A stretch of DNA of 55,433 nt from an uncultured Phocaeicola sp. (GCA_944320855.1 CALUJF010000018.1:1-55433), one strand, 5' to 3'; positions 44,071-53,401 are shown, counted from the stretch's first letter. The notes: generated by a model from the sequence alone, not told the origin. Translations and numbers: made by a program.

Positions 44071-45436
44071 GATGTTCCATCTCCACCACAAAGGTTATAC
44101 CCTTTCCCTCGTCGGACAATACATTGATTTTACCCTGATGGAGATTTATTATCTTCCGGGCCAGGGCCATACCTATGCCATGACCTGCCGCAACATGTTC
44201 CTGCTTACCTCTGTAAAACAGTTTGAACATGTTCTGTCGCTCATCTTCGGAAAGTCCCGCTCCATTGTCGGACATACGGACTACCGTCCATTTATCCCAA
44301 AACGAAATCTGCACAAATGAAGTCCTGTCCGGTGAGTACTTGCAATTATTCTCTATCAGATTTGAGAAAGCTATACTGAGAAGATATAAGTTTCCGCTGA
44401 CAGTGACAAAACGGTCATCATCCGTTTCCTGTTCATCGAAAACCAGTTCAATCTTATATTCGGGGTGTGCCCTGAGAATACATTCGCGCACATCAAGCAG
44501 AAGTTCGTCAAGACGTATCTCCTGCATACTTATCTGTTCCTTACCATAATCCGCCTTGGCAAGATTAAGCAGTCCGTCTATCAGACTGTTCATCCTGCGC
44601 GCATCGTTCATCACATTGTCAAGCGCATCCCTGTACTGCTGCGGAGTACGCTCTTTCTGAAGTGTTATCCCCAACTCTGCCATCAGAGCCGCAAGCGGAG
44701 TACGCAGTTCGTGCGACACATTGCTTACGAACATCTTCTGCGAATTGAAAGACTCTTCAAGCCTTGAAAGCAAATCGTTGAAAGTAGTTGCCAGCTCGCC
44801 AAGTTCATCCTTTTCGTTCTTGACAGGCAATCGGCGACTGATACTTGTAGCAGTGATATTCTCTGACTCGGCTACAATATCACGGATTGGCTTCAAAGCT
44901 GCACGCGAAAGATAATATCCGGAAACAAACAATAGACTCAGTCCAACGACAAACAATACTATAAGCGCATTAAGAAGAGAGGCGAGATTATCATATCCAT
45001 ATCCATCGTACGCAGCAGCTGTGACTACATATTTCCTTCCTCCATAGTCATAAAGCATACCTATACACTGATAACCGTCTACATAAAACTCCATATCACC
45101 ATCAGTCACTATGGTCTGTATCATGGCGCTGTCCTCCTTTATTATATCATTCTGCACTGCGTCGTGATAGAGCATAAGGAATGAAGTGTCATACACAGCC
45201 ACTTCAACCTCATTGATAAACTTACGGTTATTAAGATATATGGACTGCATTATTTCAGAGTCCACCTGTCCTCCAAGAAAGAGATGAGCCTTCGTCACAG
45301 CCTCACTCCTGAGGTCATGAAAAAAAGTATTGCTTCGGATACGCTCACTTGCCACATATACCAATGACAAGCATAGCGCGAAAACAGCTGCCGTTACAAG
45401 CGAATTTTTAAGAGTTAGTGCGGTTCTTATCTTCAT
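44066..45436 (-). CDS. sensor histidine kinase (two-component system)
   Basis: 456 aa. TM1 about 13-30, extracytoplasmic sensor 31-154, TM2 about 155-178, HAMP (179-230), HisKA with NVSHELRTPLAALMAE (phospho-His242), and a HATPase domain with NLIENNCKYS, DNGAGL and GHGIGMAL. It overlaps the response-regulator gene by 4 bp, so the pair is co-translated. The sensor domain has tyrosine-rich AAYDGYGYDN near the membrane. The signal is unknown; mgtA downstream and a TonB receptor upstream suggest metal or envelope stress. Confidence 0.94.
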   Translation of the reverse strand: MKIRTALTLKNSLVTAAVFALCLSLVYVASERIRSNTFFHDLRSEAVTKAHLFLGGQVDSEIMQSIYLNNRKFINEVEVAVYDTSFLMLYHDAVQNDIIKEDSAMIQTIVTDGDMEFYVDGYQCIGMLYDYGGRKYVVTAAAYDGYGYDNLASLLNALIVLFVVGLSLLFVSGYYLSRAALKPIRDIVAESENITATSISRRLPVKNEKDELGELATTFNDLLSRLEESFNSQKMFVSNVSHELRTPLAALMAELGITLQKERTPQQYRDALDNVMNDARRMNSLIDGLLNLAKADYGKEQISMQEIRLDELLLDVRECILRAHPEYKIELVFDEQETDDDRFVTVSGNLYLLSIAFSNLIENNCKYSPDRTSFVQISFWDKWTVVRMSDNGAGLSEDERQNMFKLFYRGKQEHVAAGHGIGMALARKIINLHQGKINVLSDEGKGITFVVEMEHL

Positions 45437-46122
45437 AGCGGTTTATCTGTCAGAATAAATCCCATTCCTGGTTTTGTGTGTATAAGTTTGGTATCGAAAT
45501 CCTTGTCTATCTTCTTGCGCAGATAGTTTATATAGACATCAATGAAGTTTGTTCCCGTATCGAAATGTGTATTCCAAACCTTCTCTGCTATCTCCATACG
45601 GCTTATCACCCTTTCAGAATTCTCAACCATATAAACTAAAAGATTATATTCTTTGGGTGATAGTTTTATCTGCACTCCGGCACGAGTTACCTCGCATGTA
45701 TTAAGATTGATTGATATGTCAGAATATGATATAGAGTCAGGTCTTGCAACCTGTGGCGATGAATATCTTTTCAGCAGTACCTTAATACGTGCATTAAGCT
45801 CCCTGAAATCGAATGGTTTCAGCATATAGTCATCTGCTCCGGCATCAAAGCCATCGAGTTTATCATCGGTAGAGCCGAGAGCTGTAAGCATAAGAACCGG
45901 TACGTCCGGATTGATTTTCCTTATCTCCTTGCAAAGACCGAAACCGTCAAGTCCGGGAAGAACAATATCAGAAATAACAAGATGGAACTCGTTTGAGCGA
46001 AACAGGCGCAATCCCATTTCTCCATCGTATGCCACCATCACATTATAGCTGTTCTCCTCAAGTCCGGCTTTAAGGAGGTCGGCTACACGCTTCTCGTCTT
46101 CTACTATCAATATACTCTGCAT
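45433..46122 (-). CDS. OmpR/PhoB-family response regulator
   Basis: 229 aa. Receiver domain with ILIVEDEKRVADLL, phospho-acceptor D52 in LVISDIVLPGLDG, conserved Thr/Lys in LMLTALGS and MLKPFD, then a winged helix (about 130-228: VQIKLSPKEYNLLVYMVENSERVIS...NFIDVYINYLRKKID). This class binds DNA as tandem dimers on direct repeats spaced 11 bp. Arrays with precisely that period lie upstream of this gene (46157-46314) and between the kinase gene and mgtA (43988-44070). Confidence 0.95.
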   Translation of the reverse strand: MQSILIVEDEKRVADLLKAGLEENSYNVMVAYDGEMGLRLFRSNEFHLVISDIVLPGLDGFGLCKEIRKINPDVPVLMLTALGSTDDKLDGFDAGADDYMLKPFDFRELNARIKVLLKRYSSPQVARPDSISYSDISINLNTCEVTRAGVQIKLSPKEYNLLVYMVENSERVISRMEIAEKVWNTHFDTGTNFIDVYINYLRKKIDKDFDTKLIHTKPGMGFILTDKPL

Positions 46123-46156
46123 ATAGTCATAAGTTTAGTTAATCAATCAGTCCTAA

Positions 46157-46245
46157 CGAACGGGCAGTGAACACGAAATAAACGGACAGTGAACACAGAA
46201 AGAAAACATTCATTATATGTTCATAAGCCGTTCACTGAGTGTTCA
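46157..46245. repeat. opposed 11-bp arrays (CGAAC/TGAAC then GTTCA) upstream of the response regulator
   Basis: CGAAC 46157, TGAAC 46168, TAAAC 46179, TGAAC 46190; then ATTCA 46208 and GTTCA 46219, 46230, 46241. Eleven-bp steps within each half, halves inverted to one another as at 24681 and 30383. Confidence 0.9.
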
Positions 46246-46264
46246 CCGGATGTCATCATTATTC

Positions 46265-46314
46265 ATTAACCGGCATTTAAACACTGATTAAATACCGGTT
46301 AAACGCCATTTAAT
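46265..46314. repeat. 11-bp array, five TTAAA-type units at the end of the TonB receptor gene
   Basis: ATTAAC 46265, TTTAAA 46276, ATTAAA 46287, GTTAAA 46298, TTTAAT 46309, each step 11 bp. The last unit overlaps the receptor's stop codon. About 145-190 bp upstream of the response-regulator start on the same strand. Confidence 0.88.
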
Positions 46315-48670
46315 ACTCGAAAGTTATTCCAATAGTAGGCAATAAAGTTCCGCTTTCCATCTTTATACTCTTCATCACATAATGTCCGGGACGATTAGGG
46401 TCTACCTCTCCCGTACTCATCAGCGCATCAGGCTGACGGAGCTTACTTGCTGTTATATTCTGTATATCCAGATAGAATCCCAACATACACTTCTTCAGAT
46501 AGAATGTCTTATCTACCCTGACATCCAGCTGTCCGAAAGCCGGAAGACGCTCCATGTTATAACGGCTATAGTCATAATATGCACATCCCTGTACATTCCA
46601 TGCCTCTATAAGCGATGATTTTTCCTCATCGTATGGAGTATATGGCGAACCGCCTATGGCACACACTCGCATACCCATACTCCAGTTCTTAGGCAGATTA
46701 TACGTTCCGCTCATATTGAATATGAATCTGTTATCCCATGCAGATGCCACATATTTATCATCCGCTCCCGACTTAAACTCACTTCTAAATAAAGTAAGCG
46801 ATGAAGAAAGATTCAGTTTCTTAGCCAACAACCATTTGAACATGATTTCCACACCATAAGAACGGCCTTCTGCATCCGATACAAGCAGTTCGTTACCTAT
46901 AACCCCATAATCGTTTCCCTTGCATGATAGAGGGATATTGTCAGCCACCGACAAAGGCATATTATTATATTTCTTATAGAAACCTTCGGCTGAAACCTCC
47001 ATAGTTTCAATAGGATTCCATGTCAGGCCGACACTCTCCTGAGTTACTGAAGTATAATCCAGTCCCTTATTTACATAGACACCGGAATTATCTTTATACC
47101 CCAAAGCGGTATATGCAGGAAGCTGATAGTAGAGTCCCATATGTCCGCTGAGATAAAGCCCGTCTATAAGCCTGTAGGAAACAGAAAGACGAGGCGAGAG
47201 TTGCCTCCACAGTTCTTTCATCTTGTCGCTGTAGTTATTTCCGTCGGTTCTTACGCCGAGAGAAGCCGTAAACTTCTCATCGAATGATTTATAGTCGGCA
47301 GAAGCATATATTCCCCAGCGCAACATATTGAGCGAGGTGTTATAATTGAACTCATATAACTTGTCGGAGAATATCTTCTGATAGGTATCGTTGGTGTAAT
47401 GAGTGTAATTCAATTCAAAACCGGCATTGACCTTCCATGAAGCCCACTCGGATGTATTCTCTACACGCAGTTTGGTTTCCTGTTCTACGGAGCCCAAATC
47501 AAGATTCAGATTGTCAGGATTGCTGTCATCATTGTTCTGATACTTGAAGTTCCTGTTATGCAGATAACTGTGGCTCAACGTAACGGACTGTACATGATTG
47601 CCCGCATAATGACGGTACACACTACCCAAAGTGAATGTTTCCTGCTCTATCGTAGGCAGATAGCTGAGAAGATACTCGACATAATCGCCATCTATATCCA
47701 TATTCAGTTTCATGCGGTCCAATCCCCCAAGACCAAGCACGGTGAGTTCATTCTTGTCATCAAATCTTGTCTTTATCTTGAAAGAAGCATCAGTATAAGC
47801 CGGCAGGAACGGCAGTCCGAGCACCTTGAACAACATCTGCAGATATGACTGGCGCACAGACACAAGATAAGAAGTCTTGTCGCCCAGATTACCGTTTGAG
47901 CTGAGTGACACTTCGGATGCTCCGAGAGTAGCCTTAAGCGAATTACGCTCCATGCTTCCGTCGCGAAGGCTGAAATCAAGCACAGAACTCAAAGCGTTTC
48001 CACGATGAGCCGGAAAGGCACCGCTATAGAACTTGACATTTCGTATAAGGTCGGCATCAATAAGCCCCACAGGACCACCGGAAGCTCCCTGCGTACTGAA
48101 ATGGTTGATGTTAGGTATCTCTACACCATCCAGATAGAATCTGTTTTCAGACGGGCCTCCACCACGGACTATCAGGTCGTTTCTGTATCCAACGGGCGAA
48201 AATGCCACACCCGGATAGTTCTGTACCACACGCGATATATCACGGTTTGCTCCCGGAGCCTTCTCTATTTCCTGAAGTCCGATAACCCTCAGACTGACAG
48301 GACTCTCGGCTACCCTACGGAACGGCGAGGCTGTGACTGTTACTTCAGATATTGATGTGCTTTCCTCCTCCATCTCTATATTGATATGAGGTGTGATATG
48401 ATTAACCCTGTATTCCTCTGTAAATACAGTCTTATATCCAATGGTAGAGGCTCTCAACTGGTATATACCCGGAGGAACGGAATTGATTGTGAAATTACCG
48501 TTTATATCAGTTGAAGCACCGATATTAAGCCCTACAACCAATATGTTTACAAACTCCAGAGGTTCACGTGTAGTCTTGCTTACTACCGTACCTTTAATCT
48601 GATAATTCTGGGCAAACACAGCTATGGAAACTATTGACAGAACAAACCCACTAATAAATCTTCTGAACAT
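46310..48670 (-). CDS. TonB-dependent outer-membrane receptor
   Basis: 786 aa. Signal peptide (about 1-20, ending SIAVFAQ), a carboxypeptidase-regulatory-like domain (about 22-105: IKGTVVSKTTREPLEFVNILV...FTINSVPPGIYQLRAS), a plug (about 115-240: RVVQNYPGVAFSP, LIVRGGGPSENRFYLDGVEIP) and a C-terminal barrel ending GITFEY. Single receptor with no SusD partner, so the substrate is more likely a metal complex or small ligand than a glycan. Promoter at 48698-48705. It lies upstream of the two-component genes on the same strand, with arrays between. Confidence 0.92.
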   Translation of the reverse strand: MFRRFISGFVLSIVSIAVFAQNYQIKGTVVSKTTREPLEFVNILVVGLNIGASTDINGNFTINSVPPGIYQLRASTIGYKTVFTEEYRVNHITPHINIEMEEESTSISEVTVTASPFRRVAESPVSLRVIGLQEIEKAPGANRDISRVVQNYPGVAFSPVGYRNDLIVRGGGPSENRFYLDGVEIPNINHFSTQGASGGPVGLIDADLIRNVKFYSGAFPAHRGNALSSVLDFSLRDGSMERNSLKATLGASEVSLSSNGNLGDKTSYLVSVRQSYLQMLFKVLGLPFLPAYTDASFKIKTRFDDKNELTVLGLGGLDRMKLNMDIDGDYVEYLLSYLPTIEQETFTLGSVYRHYAGNHVQSVTLSHSYLHNRNFKYQNNDDSNPDNLNLDLGSVEQETKLRVENTSEWASWKVNAGFELNYTHYTNDTYQKIFSDKLYEFNYNTSLNMLRWGIYASADYKSFDEKFTASLGVRTDGNNYSDKMKELWRQLSPRLSVSYRLIDGLYLSGHMGLYYQLPAYTALGYKDNSGVYVNKGLDYTSVTQESVGLTWNPIETMEVSAEGFYKKYNNMPLSVADNIPLSCKGNDYGVIGNELLVSDAEGRSYGVEIMFKWLLAKKLNLSSSLTLFRSEFKSGADDKYVASAWDNRFIFNMSGTYNLPKNWSMGMRVCAIGGSPYTPYDEEKSSLIEAWNVQGCAYYDYSRYNMERLPAFGQLDVRVDKTFYLKKCMLGFYLDIQNITASKLRQPDALMSTGEVDPNRPGHYVMKSIKMESGTLLPTIGITFEY

Positions 48671-48697
48671 ATAAAAAGTTTTTCACATTAACAGATG

Positions 48698-48705
48698 CAA
48701 ATGTA
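48698..48705 (-). promoter_or_regulatory. -7 box (TACATTTG) for the TonB receptor
   Basis: Minus-strand TACATTTG, 28 bases ahead of the ATG at 48670 and just after the terminator of the preceding gene. Confidence 0.55.
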
Positions 48706-48717
48706 ATGATAACAAAT

Positions 48718-48746
48718 AAAAAAAAGCCATCATTCGGGATGGCTTT
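48718..48746 (-). terminator. rho-independent terminator of the HIT gene
   Basis: On the minus strand AAAGCCATC / GATGGCTTT stem with a 6-base loop, followed by a run of eight T. Confidence 0.9.
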
Positions 48747-48765
48747 ATATGAATGAATAGGAAAA

Positions 48766-49173
48766 TTATTTCTGACTTTCAGTCCACGCGCTGTTTATAG
48801 CTTGGGCAATAGCAGCAAATTCGTCTGAAGTCAATGATAGTTTAGGATTTGAGAAGAGCATATCCGATTCGTTCTGGATTGGAATAAGGTGGATGTGTGC
48901 ATGAGGAACCTCAAGACCGATAACAGCCTCACCTACTTTCTTGCATGGGAATGCCTTCTGAATGGCAAGTGCCACGCTCTTTGCAAAAACGTGCATTCCG
49001 GCCAGCTCGTCGTCTTCCAAATCAAAGATGTAATCCACTTCCTTCTTCGGAACCACAAGTGTGTGTCCCTTCACTAAAGGGTTAATGTCAAGAAACGCAT
49101 AAAACTTATCATTCTCAGCCACTTTGTAGCTTGGAATTTCTCCTGCAATGATTTTACTGAATATAGTTGCCAT
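48766..49173 (-). CDS. HIT-family protein (HINT-like nucleotide hydrolase)
   Basis: 135 aa from ATG 49173 (MATIFSKIIAGEIPSYKV); an in-frame ATG 11 codons upstream is in the greA-HIT gap and is less likely. Catalytic HIT motif VPHAHIHLIP (HxHxH) and the DINPLVKGHTLVVPKK strand. Such enzymes hydrolyse purine nucleoside phosphoramidates or adenylylated intermediates. It is cotranscribed with greA (56 bp downstream of it) and ends at a strong terminator. Confidence 0.93.
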   Translation of the reverse strand: MATIFSKIIAGEIPSYKVAENDKFYAFLDINPLVKGHTLVVPKKEVDYIFDLEDDELAGMHVFAKSVALAIQKAFPCKKVGEAVIGLEVPHAHIHLIPIQNESDMLFSNPKLSLTSDEFAAIAQAINSAWTESQK

Positions 49174-49229
49174 ATCTTTATATAATATTAAATAAGGCAA
49201 GTCCACACGAAGCAGACCTGCCTTAACAA

Positions 49230-49694
49230 TTAAAATGATATACTTAAAATTTCAAGACTGATTTTACCCTGAGGTATTGTGATTTCAGCTACGTCACCCA
49301 CTTTCTTGCCAAGCAATCCCTGAGCGATAGGAGTAGTTACAGAAATCTTTCCTTCCTTAAGGTTGGCTTCACTTTCAGACACGATAGTATAAGCCATTTT
49401 CATGTTTGTTTTTACATTCTTCAATTCCACACGTGTAAGAATCTGTACTGTATCAGCCTTCATCTTTGATGTGTCAATGATTTTCGCATCACCGATAGTC
49501 GCCTTAAGCTGGTTGATTTTCATTTCCAACAAGCCCTGTGCTTCCTTGGCAGCATCATACTCTGCATTTTCCGACAAGTCACCCTTATCACGTGCCTCTG
49601 CAATAGCAGCAACGATTCTCGGACGTTCCACTGCCTCCAGATGCTTTAACTCGGCCAACAGTTTCTGATAGCCTTCTTCTGACATATAAGCCAT
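49230..49694 (-). CDS. greA: transcription elongation factor GreA
   Basis: 154 aa. N-terminal coiled coil with the acidic tip ARDKGDLSENAEYDAAKE (about 34-51), which enters the RNA polymerase secondary channel to rescue backtracked complexes, and the C-terminal domain with GLLGKKVGDVAEITIPQGKISLEIL. It has an unusually strong Shine-Dalgarno site (AGGAGG, about 49703-49708 on the minus strand), rare in this window, and a leader containing a terminator-like hairpin. Confidence 0.96.
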   Translation of the reverse strand: MAYMSEEGYQKLLAELKHLEAVERPRIVAAIAEARDKGDLSENAEYDAAKEAQGLLEMKINQLKATIGDAKIIDTSKMKADTVQILTRVELKNVKTNMKMAYTIVSESEANLKEGKISVTTPIAQGLLGKKVGDVAEITIPQGKISLEILSISF

Positions 49695-49752
49695 AATAAT
49701 TTTCCTCCTAATTATTTTCGTTATTAATTAATTTCCTTATTTGATATAAAAC

Positions 49753-49787
49753 AAAAAAGAATTCCGACATGTTCAACTATGCCGGAA
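49753..49787 (-). terminator. terminator-like hairpin in the greA leader
   Basis: Minus-strand stem TTCCGGCAT / ATGTCGGAA (one mismatch) followed by six T. It ends the thioredoxin-like gene transcript, and it also lies between the greA promoter (49811-49818) and the greA ATG, so greA transcripts must read through it. Confidence 0.8.
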
Positions 49788-49810
49788 CCCTTCATCTTAT
49801 ATTCTGTGTG

Positions 49811-49818
49811 CAAAGATA
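49811..49818 (-). promoter_or_regulatory. -7 box (TATCTTTG) for greA-HIT
   Basis: Minus-strand TATCTTTG with TTG about 18-19 bases upstream. Predicted start about 49804, giving a ~110-nt leader that contains the hairpin. Confidence 0.6.
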
Positions 49819-49877
49819 AGCTTTTTTCTTATAAGTCAATCACATAAGTGCTTTATTTTTACATGCTGTTAAACATG

Positions 49878-51023
49878 TTAAAGCAACTTTTTGATTTCAG
49901 CTTCCAAATCCGATTTTTCGTTCAGTCTTAACACTAATTCATTGTTTCTATTTACGAGAAATGCTGTAGGAAGTCCTGAAACGCCATATAATTTTGCATA
50001 AGTAGAATATGGACCTTGCGGGTCACGGACACAAATCCACGGCAGATTGTCGCACGCTGTTTTCCAGAAATGTTCGTCAGTATCAAATGACACCTGATAT
50101 ATTTCAAGTCCCTGAGATGAATATTTATTATAGAGTTCTCTCAAAGCCAACGTCCTTGTTCCTGAATTTGAAGTGGCATAAGCAGTGAAATCTATCAATA
50201 CCACTTTACCCTTCAGGTCTGTAAGATGCATTGTCTCACCGTCTATATTTTTCAGAGGAATATCAATGATTGATGTTTCTGTCACCATATCCTCTGGAAT
50301 CTCTATCGGTTTAGCCTGTGGAGTACGGGTGTTCTTCATTCCTTTTATTACCATATTATAAAGGTTTCTCGAACGGTCTGCATGAGGATACTTGTGATTA
50401 AGGCTTGTTGCAACCGCTGCAAAACACTTGACATCATCTTTGCTTGAGAACGGGTCAAAAATCATTAAACCGTTCAACTGCTGGAACAATGCAAAATACG
50501 ATGATGCCTTGTCCGGTTCCTTAAATATATATTCACGCTTCACCTTATTCTTATAGTCAGCAATCATGCGCAAAAGACTATCCTGGGCTATACCAGCCGG
50601 AAGTCCTGATTCGTTCAGCCCGTTTACCTTCTCCTGAAGCTCAGCCTGCAACAACGAAAGCTCTTTTATCTTAATGTTACTTTCCGAGCCCGTTACCGTG
50701 TAACCGGAAGAAAACGTAGCGTATGAAGTATTTATATCGACAGTTTCTGTAGAATCCACAACAAAGTTTATAACCTTGTCATCAATTCTCAATCTATAAA
50801 AATCAGGTGCCTCAGGGCGTGCCGCAGACAAGTGGAACTTACCGTTTTCGCCGAGTTTCACAGAATCCACCTTAAGAACTCCGCTCATCGAAGAATGCTC
50901 CATATACAACATTTTATCATCAGCTCCGGCTATTACACCCTCAACATTAAAAACCGGCCCGCGGTTACATGCCGCAAATCCTGCTGCGAGAAGCATGGCG
51001 GCGATATAATTTTTTTTGCTCAT
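49878..51023 (-). CDS. DUF4369/thioredoxin-fold lipoprotein lacking CxxC (second copy)
   Basis: 381 aa with a lipoprotein signal ending GFAAC (Cys19), a DUF4369-like N-domain (about 24-115), a helical linker (about 120-235) and a C-terminal TlpA/AhpC-type thioredoxin fold (about 245-381: IPLKNIDGETMHLTDLKGKVVLIDF, LEIYQVSFDTDEHFWK, cis-Pro SGLPTAFLV). The active-site position reads T284-S-N-S287 where CxxC is expected, so both cysteines are absent. Same family as the gene at 20978 but clearly diverged. A non-redox envelope role is likely. Confidence 0.86.
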   Translation of the reverse strand: MSKKNYIAAMLLAAGFAACNRGPVFNVEGVIAGADDKMLYMEHSSMSGVLKVDSVKLGENGKFHLSAARPEAPDFYRLRIDDKVINFVVDSTETVDINTSYATFSSGYTVTGSESNIKIKELSLLQAELQEKVNGLNESGLPAGIAQDSLLRMIADYKNKVKREYIFKEPDKASSYFALFQQLNGLMIFDPFSSKDDVKCFAAVATSLNHKYPHADRSRNLYNMVIKGMKNTRTPQAKPIEIPEDMVTETSIIDIPLKNIDGETMHLTDLKGKVVLIDFTAYATSNSGTRTLALRELYNKYSSQGLEIYQVSFDTDEHFWKTACDNLPWICVRDPQGPYSTYAKLYGVSGLPTAFLVNRNNELVLRLNEKSDLEAEIKKLL

Positions 51024-51063
51024 ACCGTTATTCCTATTGGTTAAAAAAATAAATTTAGCGGTG

Positions 51064-51071
51064 CAAAGTTA
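51064..51071 (-). promoter_or_regulatory. -7 box (TAACTTTG) for the thioredoxin-fold lipoprotein
   Basis: Minus-strand TAACTTTG with TTTG 18 bases upstream, 41 bases ahead of the ATG at 51023. Confidence 0.65.
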
Positions 51072-51186
51072 CTGTTTTAAACGATTTCACAAAGTTTTTT
51101 TCTTTCTTCTTAATAATCAGCAACAAAAAATTAGCATTTTATGAAAGTTTTACCTCATAACCACCCTTTTACTGCAATAAAATGTT

Positions 51187-51194
51187 TATCTTTG
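51187..51194 (+). promoter_or_regulatory. -7 box (TATCTTTG) for pnp
   Basis: Consensus -7 element. An in-frame ATG at 51182 overlaps it and so cannot be translated from this transcript, which fixes the pnp start at 51233. Confidence 0.65.
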
Positions 51195-51232
51195 CGCATA
51201 TTTTGACGAAAAACTATATTAAATCAATTTTT

Positions 51233-53401
51233 ATGATCAATCCAATTGTTAAGACGATCGAGCTCGGAGATGGCAGAACCATCACACTCGAAACGGGAAA
51301 GCTGGCAAAACAGGCAGATGGTGCTGTTATGCTACGCATGGGTAACACCATGTTGTTGGCTACTGTTTGTGCAGCAAAAGATGCAGTTCCCGGTACAGAT
51401 TTCATGCCTTTACAGGTAGAGTACAAAGAAAAATATTCAGCATTCGGACGTTTCCCCGGCGGTTTCACAAAACGCGAAGGCAAGGCATCTGACTATGAAA
51501 TTTTGACTTGCCGTCTTGTAGACCGTGCATTACGTCCTCTTTTCCCTGATAATTATCATGCAGAGGTATATGTAAATATCATCCTCTATTCAGCAGACGG
51601 TGTAGATATGCCTGACGCACTTGCAGGACTTGCAGCTTCAGCAGCACTTGCAGTTTCTGATATACCATTCGGTGGTCCTATATCAGAAGTACGTGTAGCA
51701 CGTATCGACGGACAGTTTGTTATCAACCCTACATTCGAAGCCCTCAAGAAAGCCGACATGGACTTGATGGTAGCAGCCACTTACGAAAACATTATGATGG
51801 TGGAAGGCGAAATGGAAGAAGTGTCAGAACAAGACCTTCTCGAAGCTATGAAGTTCGCTCACGAAGCTATCAAGGTTCACTGCAAGGCTCAGATGGAACT
51901 TATGGAAGAAGTAGGTTCTACAGTTAAGCGTGAATACTGCCACGAAGAAAACGATGAAGACCTTCGCAAGGCTGTACACGATGCATGCTACGAAAAGGCA
52001 TATGCTATTGCAGCATCAGGCAACAGAAACAAGCACGAACGCGGTGATGCTTTCGAGGCTGTATGCGACGAATTCAAGGCACAGTTCACAGAAGAGGAAC
52101 TCGAAGAAAAAGGTGCATTGATAGACCGCTACTATCACGATGTAGAAAAAGAAGCTATGCGCCGTTGTATCCTCGACGAAGGCAAGCGTCTTGACGGACG
52201 TACCACTACAGAGATACGTCCTATCTGGTGCGAAGTAAGCCCACTGCCTGGCCCTCACGGTTCTTCAATCTTCACACGTGGTGAAACTCAGTCATTGAGT
52301 ACTGTAACTCTCGGTACAAAACTTGACGAAAAGATTGTGGACGATGTTCTTGACCAGCATAAGGAACGCTTCCTGCTCCACTACAACTTCCCTCCATTCT
52401 CTACAGGCGAAGCTAAGGCACAGCGCGGTGTAGGCCGTCGTGAAATCGGTCACGGTCACTTGGCATGGCGCGCATTGAAAGGACAGATTCCTGCAGATTA
52501 TCCATACTGCGTACGTGTAGTTTCAGATATACTTGAATCAAACGGTTCATCTTCTATGGCAACAGTATGTGCCGGAACACTGGCTCTTATGGATGCCGGT
52601 GTACCTATCAAGAATCCGGTATCAGGTATTGCAATGGGATTGATCAAAAACGCCGGAGAAGACAAATATGCCGTTCTTTCAGATATCCTTGGCGATGAAG
52701 ACCACTTGGGCGATATGGACTTCAAGGTTACAGGTACTTGCAAAGGTATCACTGCTACACAGATGGACATCAAGTGTGACGGTCTGACATACGACATACT
52801 CGAAAAGGCTCTTCTTCAGGCAAAACAAGGACGCGAATACATCCTTGGCAAACTGACAGAATGTATAGCAGAGCCACGTGAAGACCTGAAACCACATGCT
52901 CCACGCATAGAGACAATGACTATTCCTAAAGAATTCATCGGTGCTGTAATCGGCCCTGGAGGTAAGATTATACAGGGTATGCAGGAAGAAACAGGTGCAA
53001 CTATCACTATCGAAGAAGTTGACAACATGGGCAGTATCGAAATCTCGGGTACAAACAAGAAGTCAATCGACGATGCAATCCGCTTGATAAAAGGAATAGT
53101 AGCTATCCCCGAAGTAGGTGAAGTTTACACAGGTAAGGTTCGTTCTATCATGCCATACGGTGCTTTCGTAGAATTCCTTCCAGGCAAGGATGGTTTGCTC
53201 CACATTTCTGAAATAGATTGGAAACGCCTTGAAACAATCGAAGAAGCCGGTTTGAAAGAAGGTGATGACATAGAAGTAAAACTTCTTGAAATCGACCCTA
53301 AGACCGGTAAATTCAAACTTTCACACAAAGTATTGTTGCCAAAACCTGAAGGTATGGAAGAAAACAACAAGAAACGTGAGAAGAAGGCTCATCAGAAATA
53401 A
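51233..53401 (+). CDS. pnp: polynucleotide phosphorylase
   Basis: 3'-5' phosphorolytic exoribonuclease and degradosome component. 722 aa from ATG 51233. Two RNase PH domains (about 1-145 and 320-540) joined by an all-alpha linker, with [48 protein letters not shown] and [20 protein letters not shown] (catalytic core), then KH ([16 protein letters not shown]) and S1 ([34 protein letters not shown]) RNA-binding domains and a basic tail. It is a single-gene unit ending in a terminator. Confidence 0.97.
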   Translation: MINPIVKTIELGDGRTITLETGKLAKQADGAVMLRMGNTMLLATVCAAKDAVPGTDFMPLQVEYKEKYSAFGRFPGGFTKREGKASDYEILTCRLVDRALRPLFPDNYHAEVYVNIILYSADGVDMPDALAGLAASAALAVSDIPFGGPISEVRVARIDGQFVINPTFEALKKADMDLMVAATYENIMMVEGEMEEVSEQDLLEAMKFAHEAIKVHCKAQMELMEEVGSTVKREYCHEENDEDLRKAVHDACYEKAYAIAASGNRNKHERGDAFEAVCDEFKAQFTEEELEEKGALIDRYYHDVEKEAMRRCILDEGKRLDGRTTTEIRPIWCEVSPLPGPHGSSIFTRGETQSLSTVTLGTKLDEKIVDDVLDQHKERFLLHYNFPPFSTGEAKAQRGVGRREIGHGHLAWRALKGQIPADYPYCVRVVSDILESNGSSSMATVCAGTLALMDAGVPIKNPVSGIAMGLIKNAGEDKYAVLSDILGDEDHLGDMDFKVTGTCKGITATQMDIKCDGLTYDILEKALLQAKQGREYILGKLTECIAEPREDLKPHAPRIETMTIPKEFIGAVIGPGGKIIQGMQEETGATITIEEVDNMGSIEISGTNKKSIDDAIRLIKGIVAIPEVGEVYTGKVRSIMPYGAFVEFLPGKDGLLHISEIDWKRLETIEEAGLKEGDDIEVKLLEIDPKTGKFKLSHKVLLPKPEGMEENNKKREKKAHQK

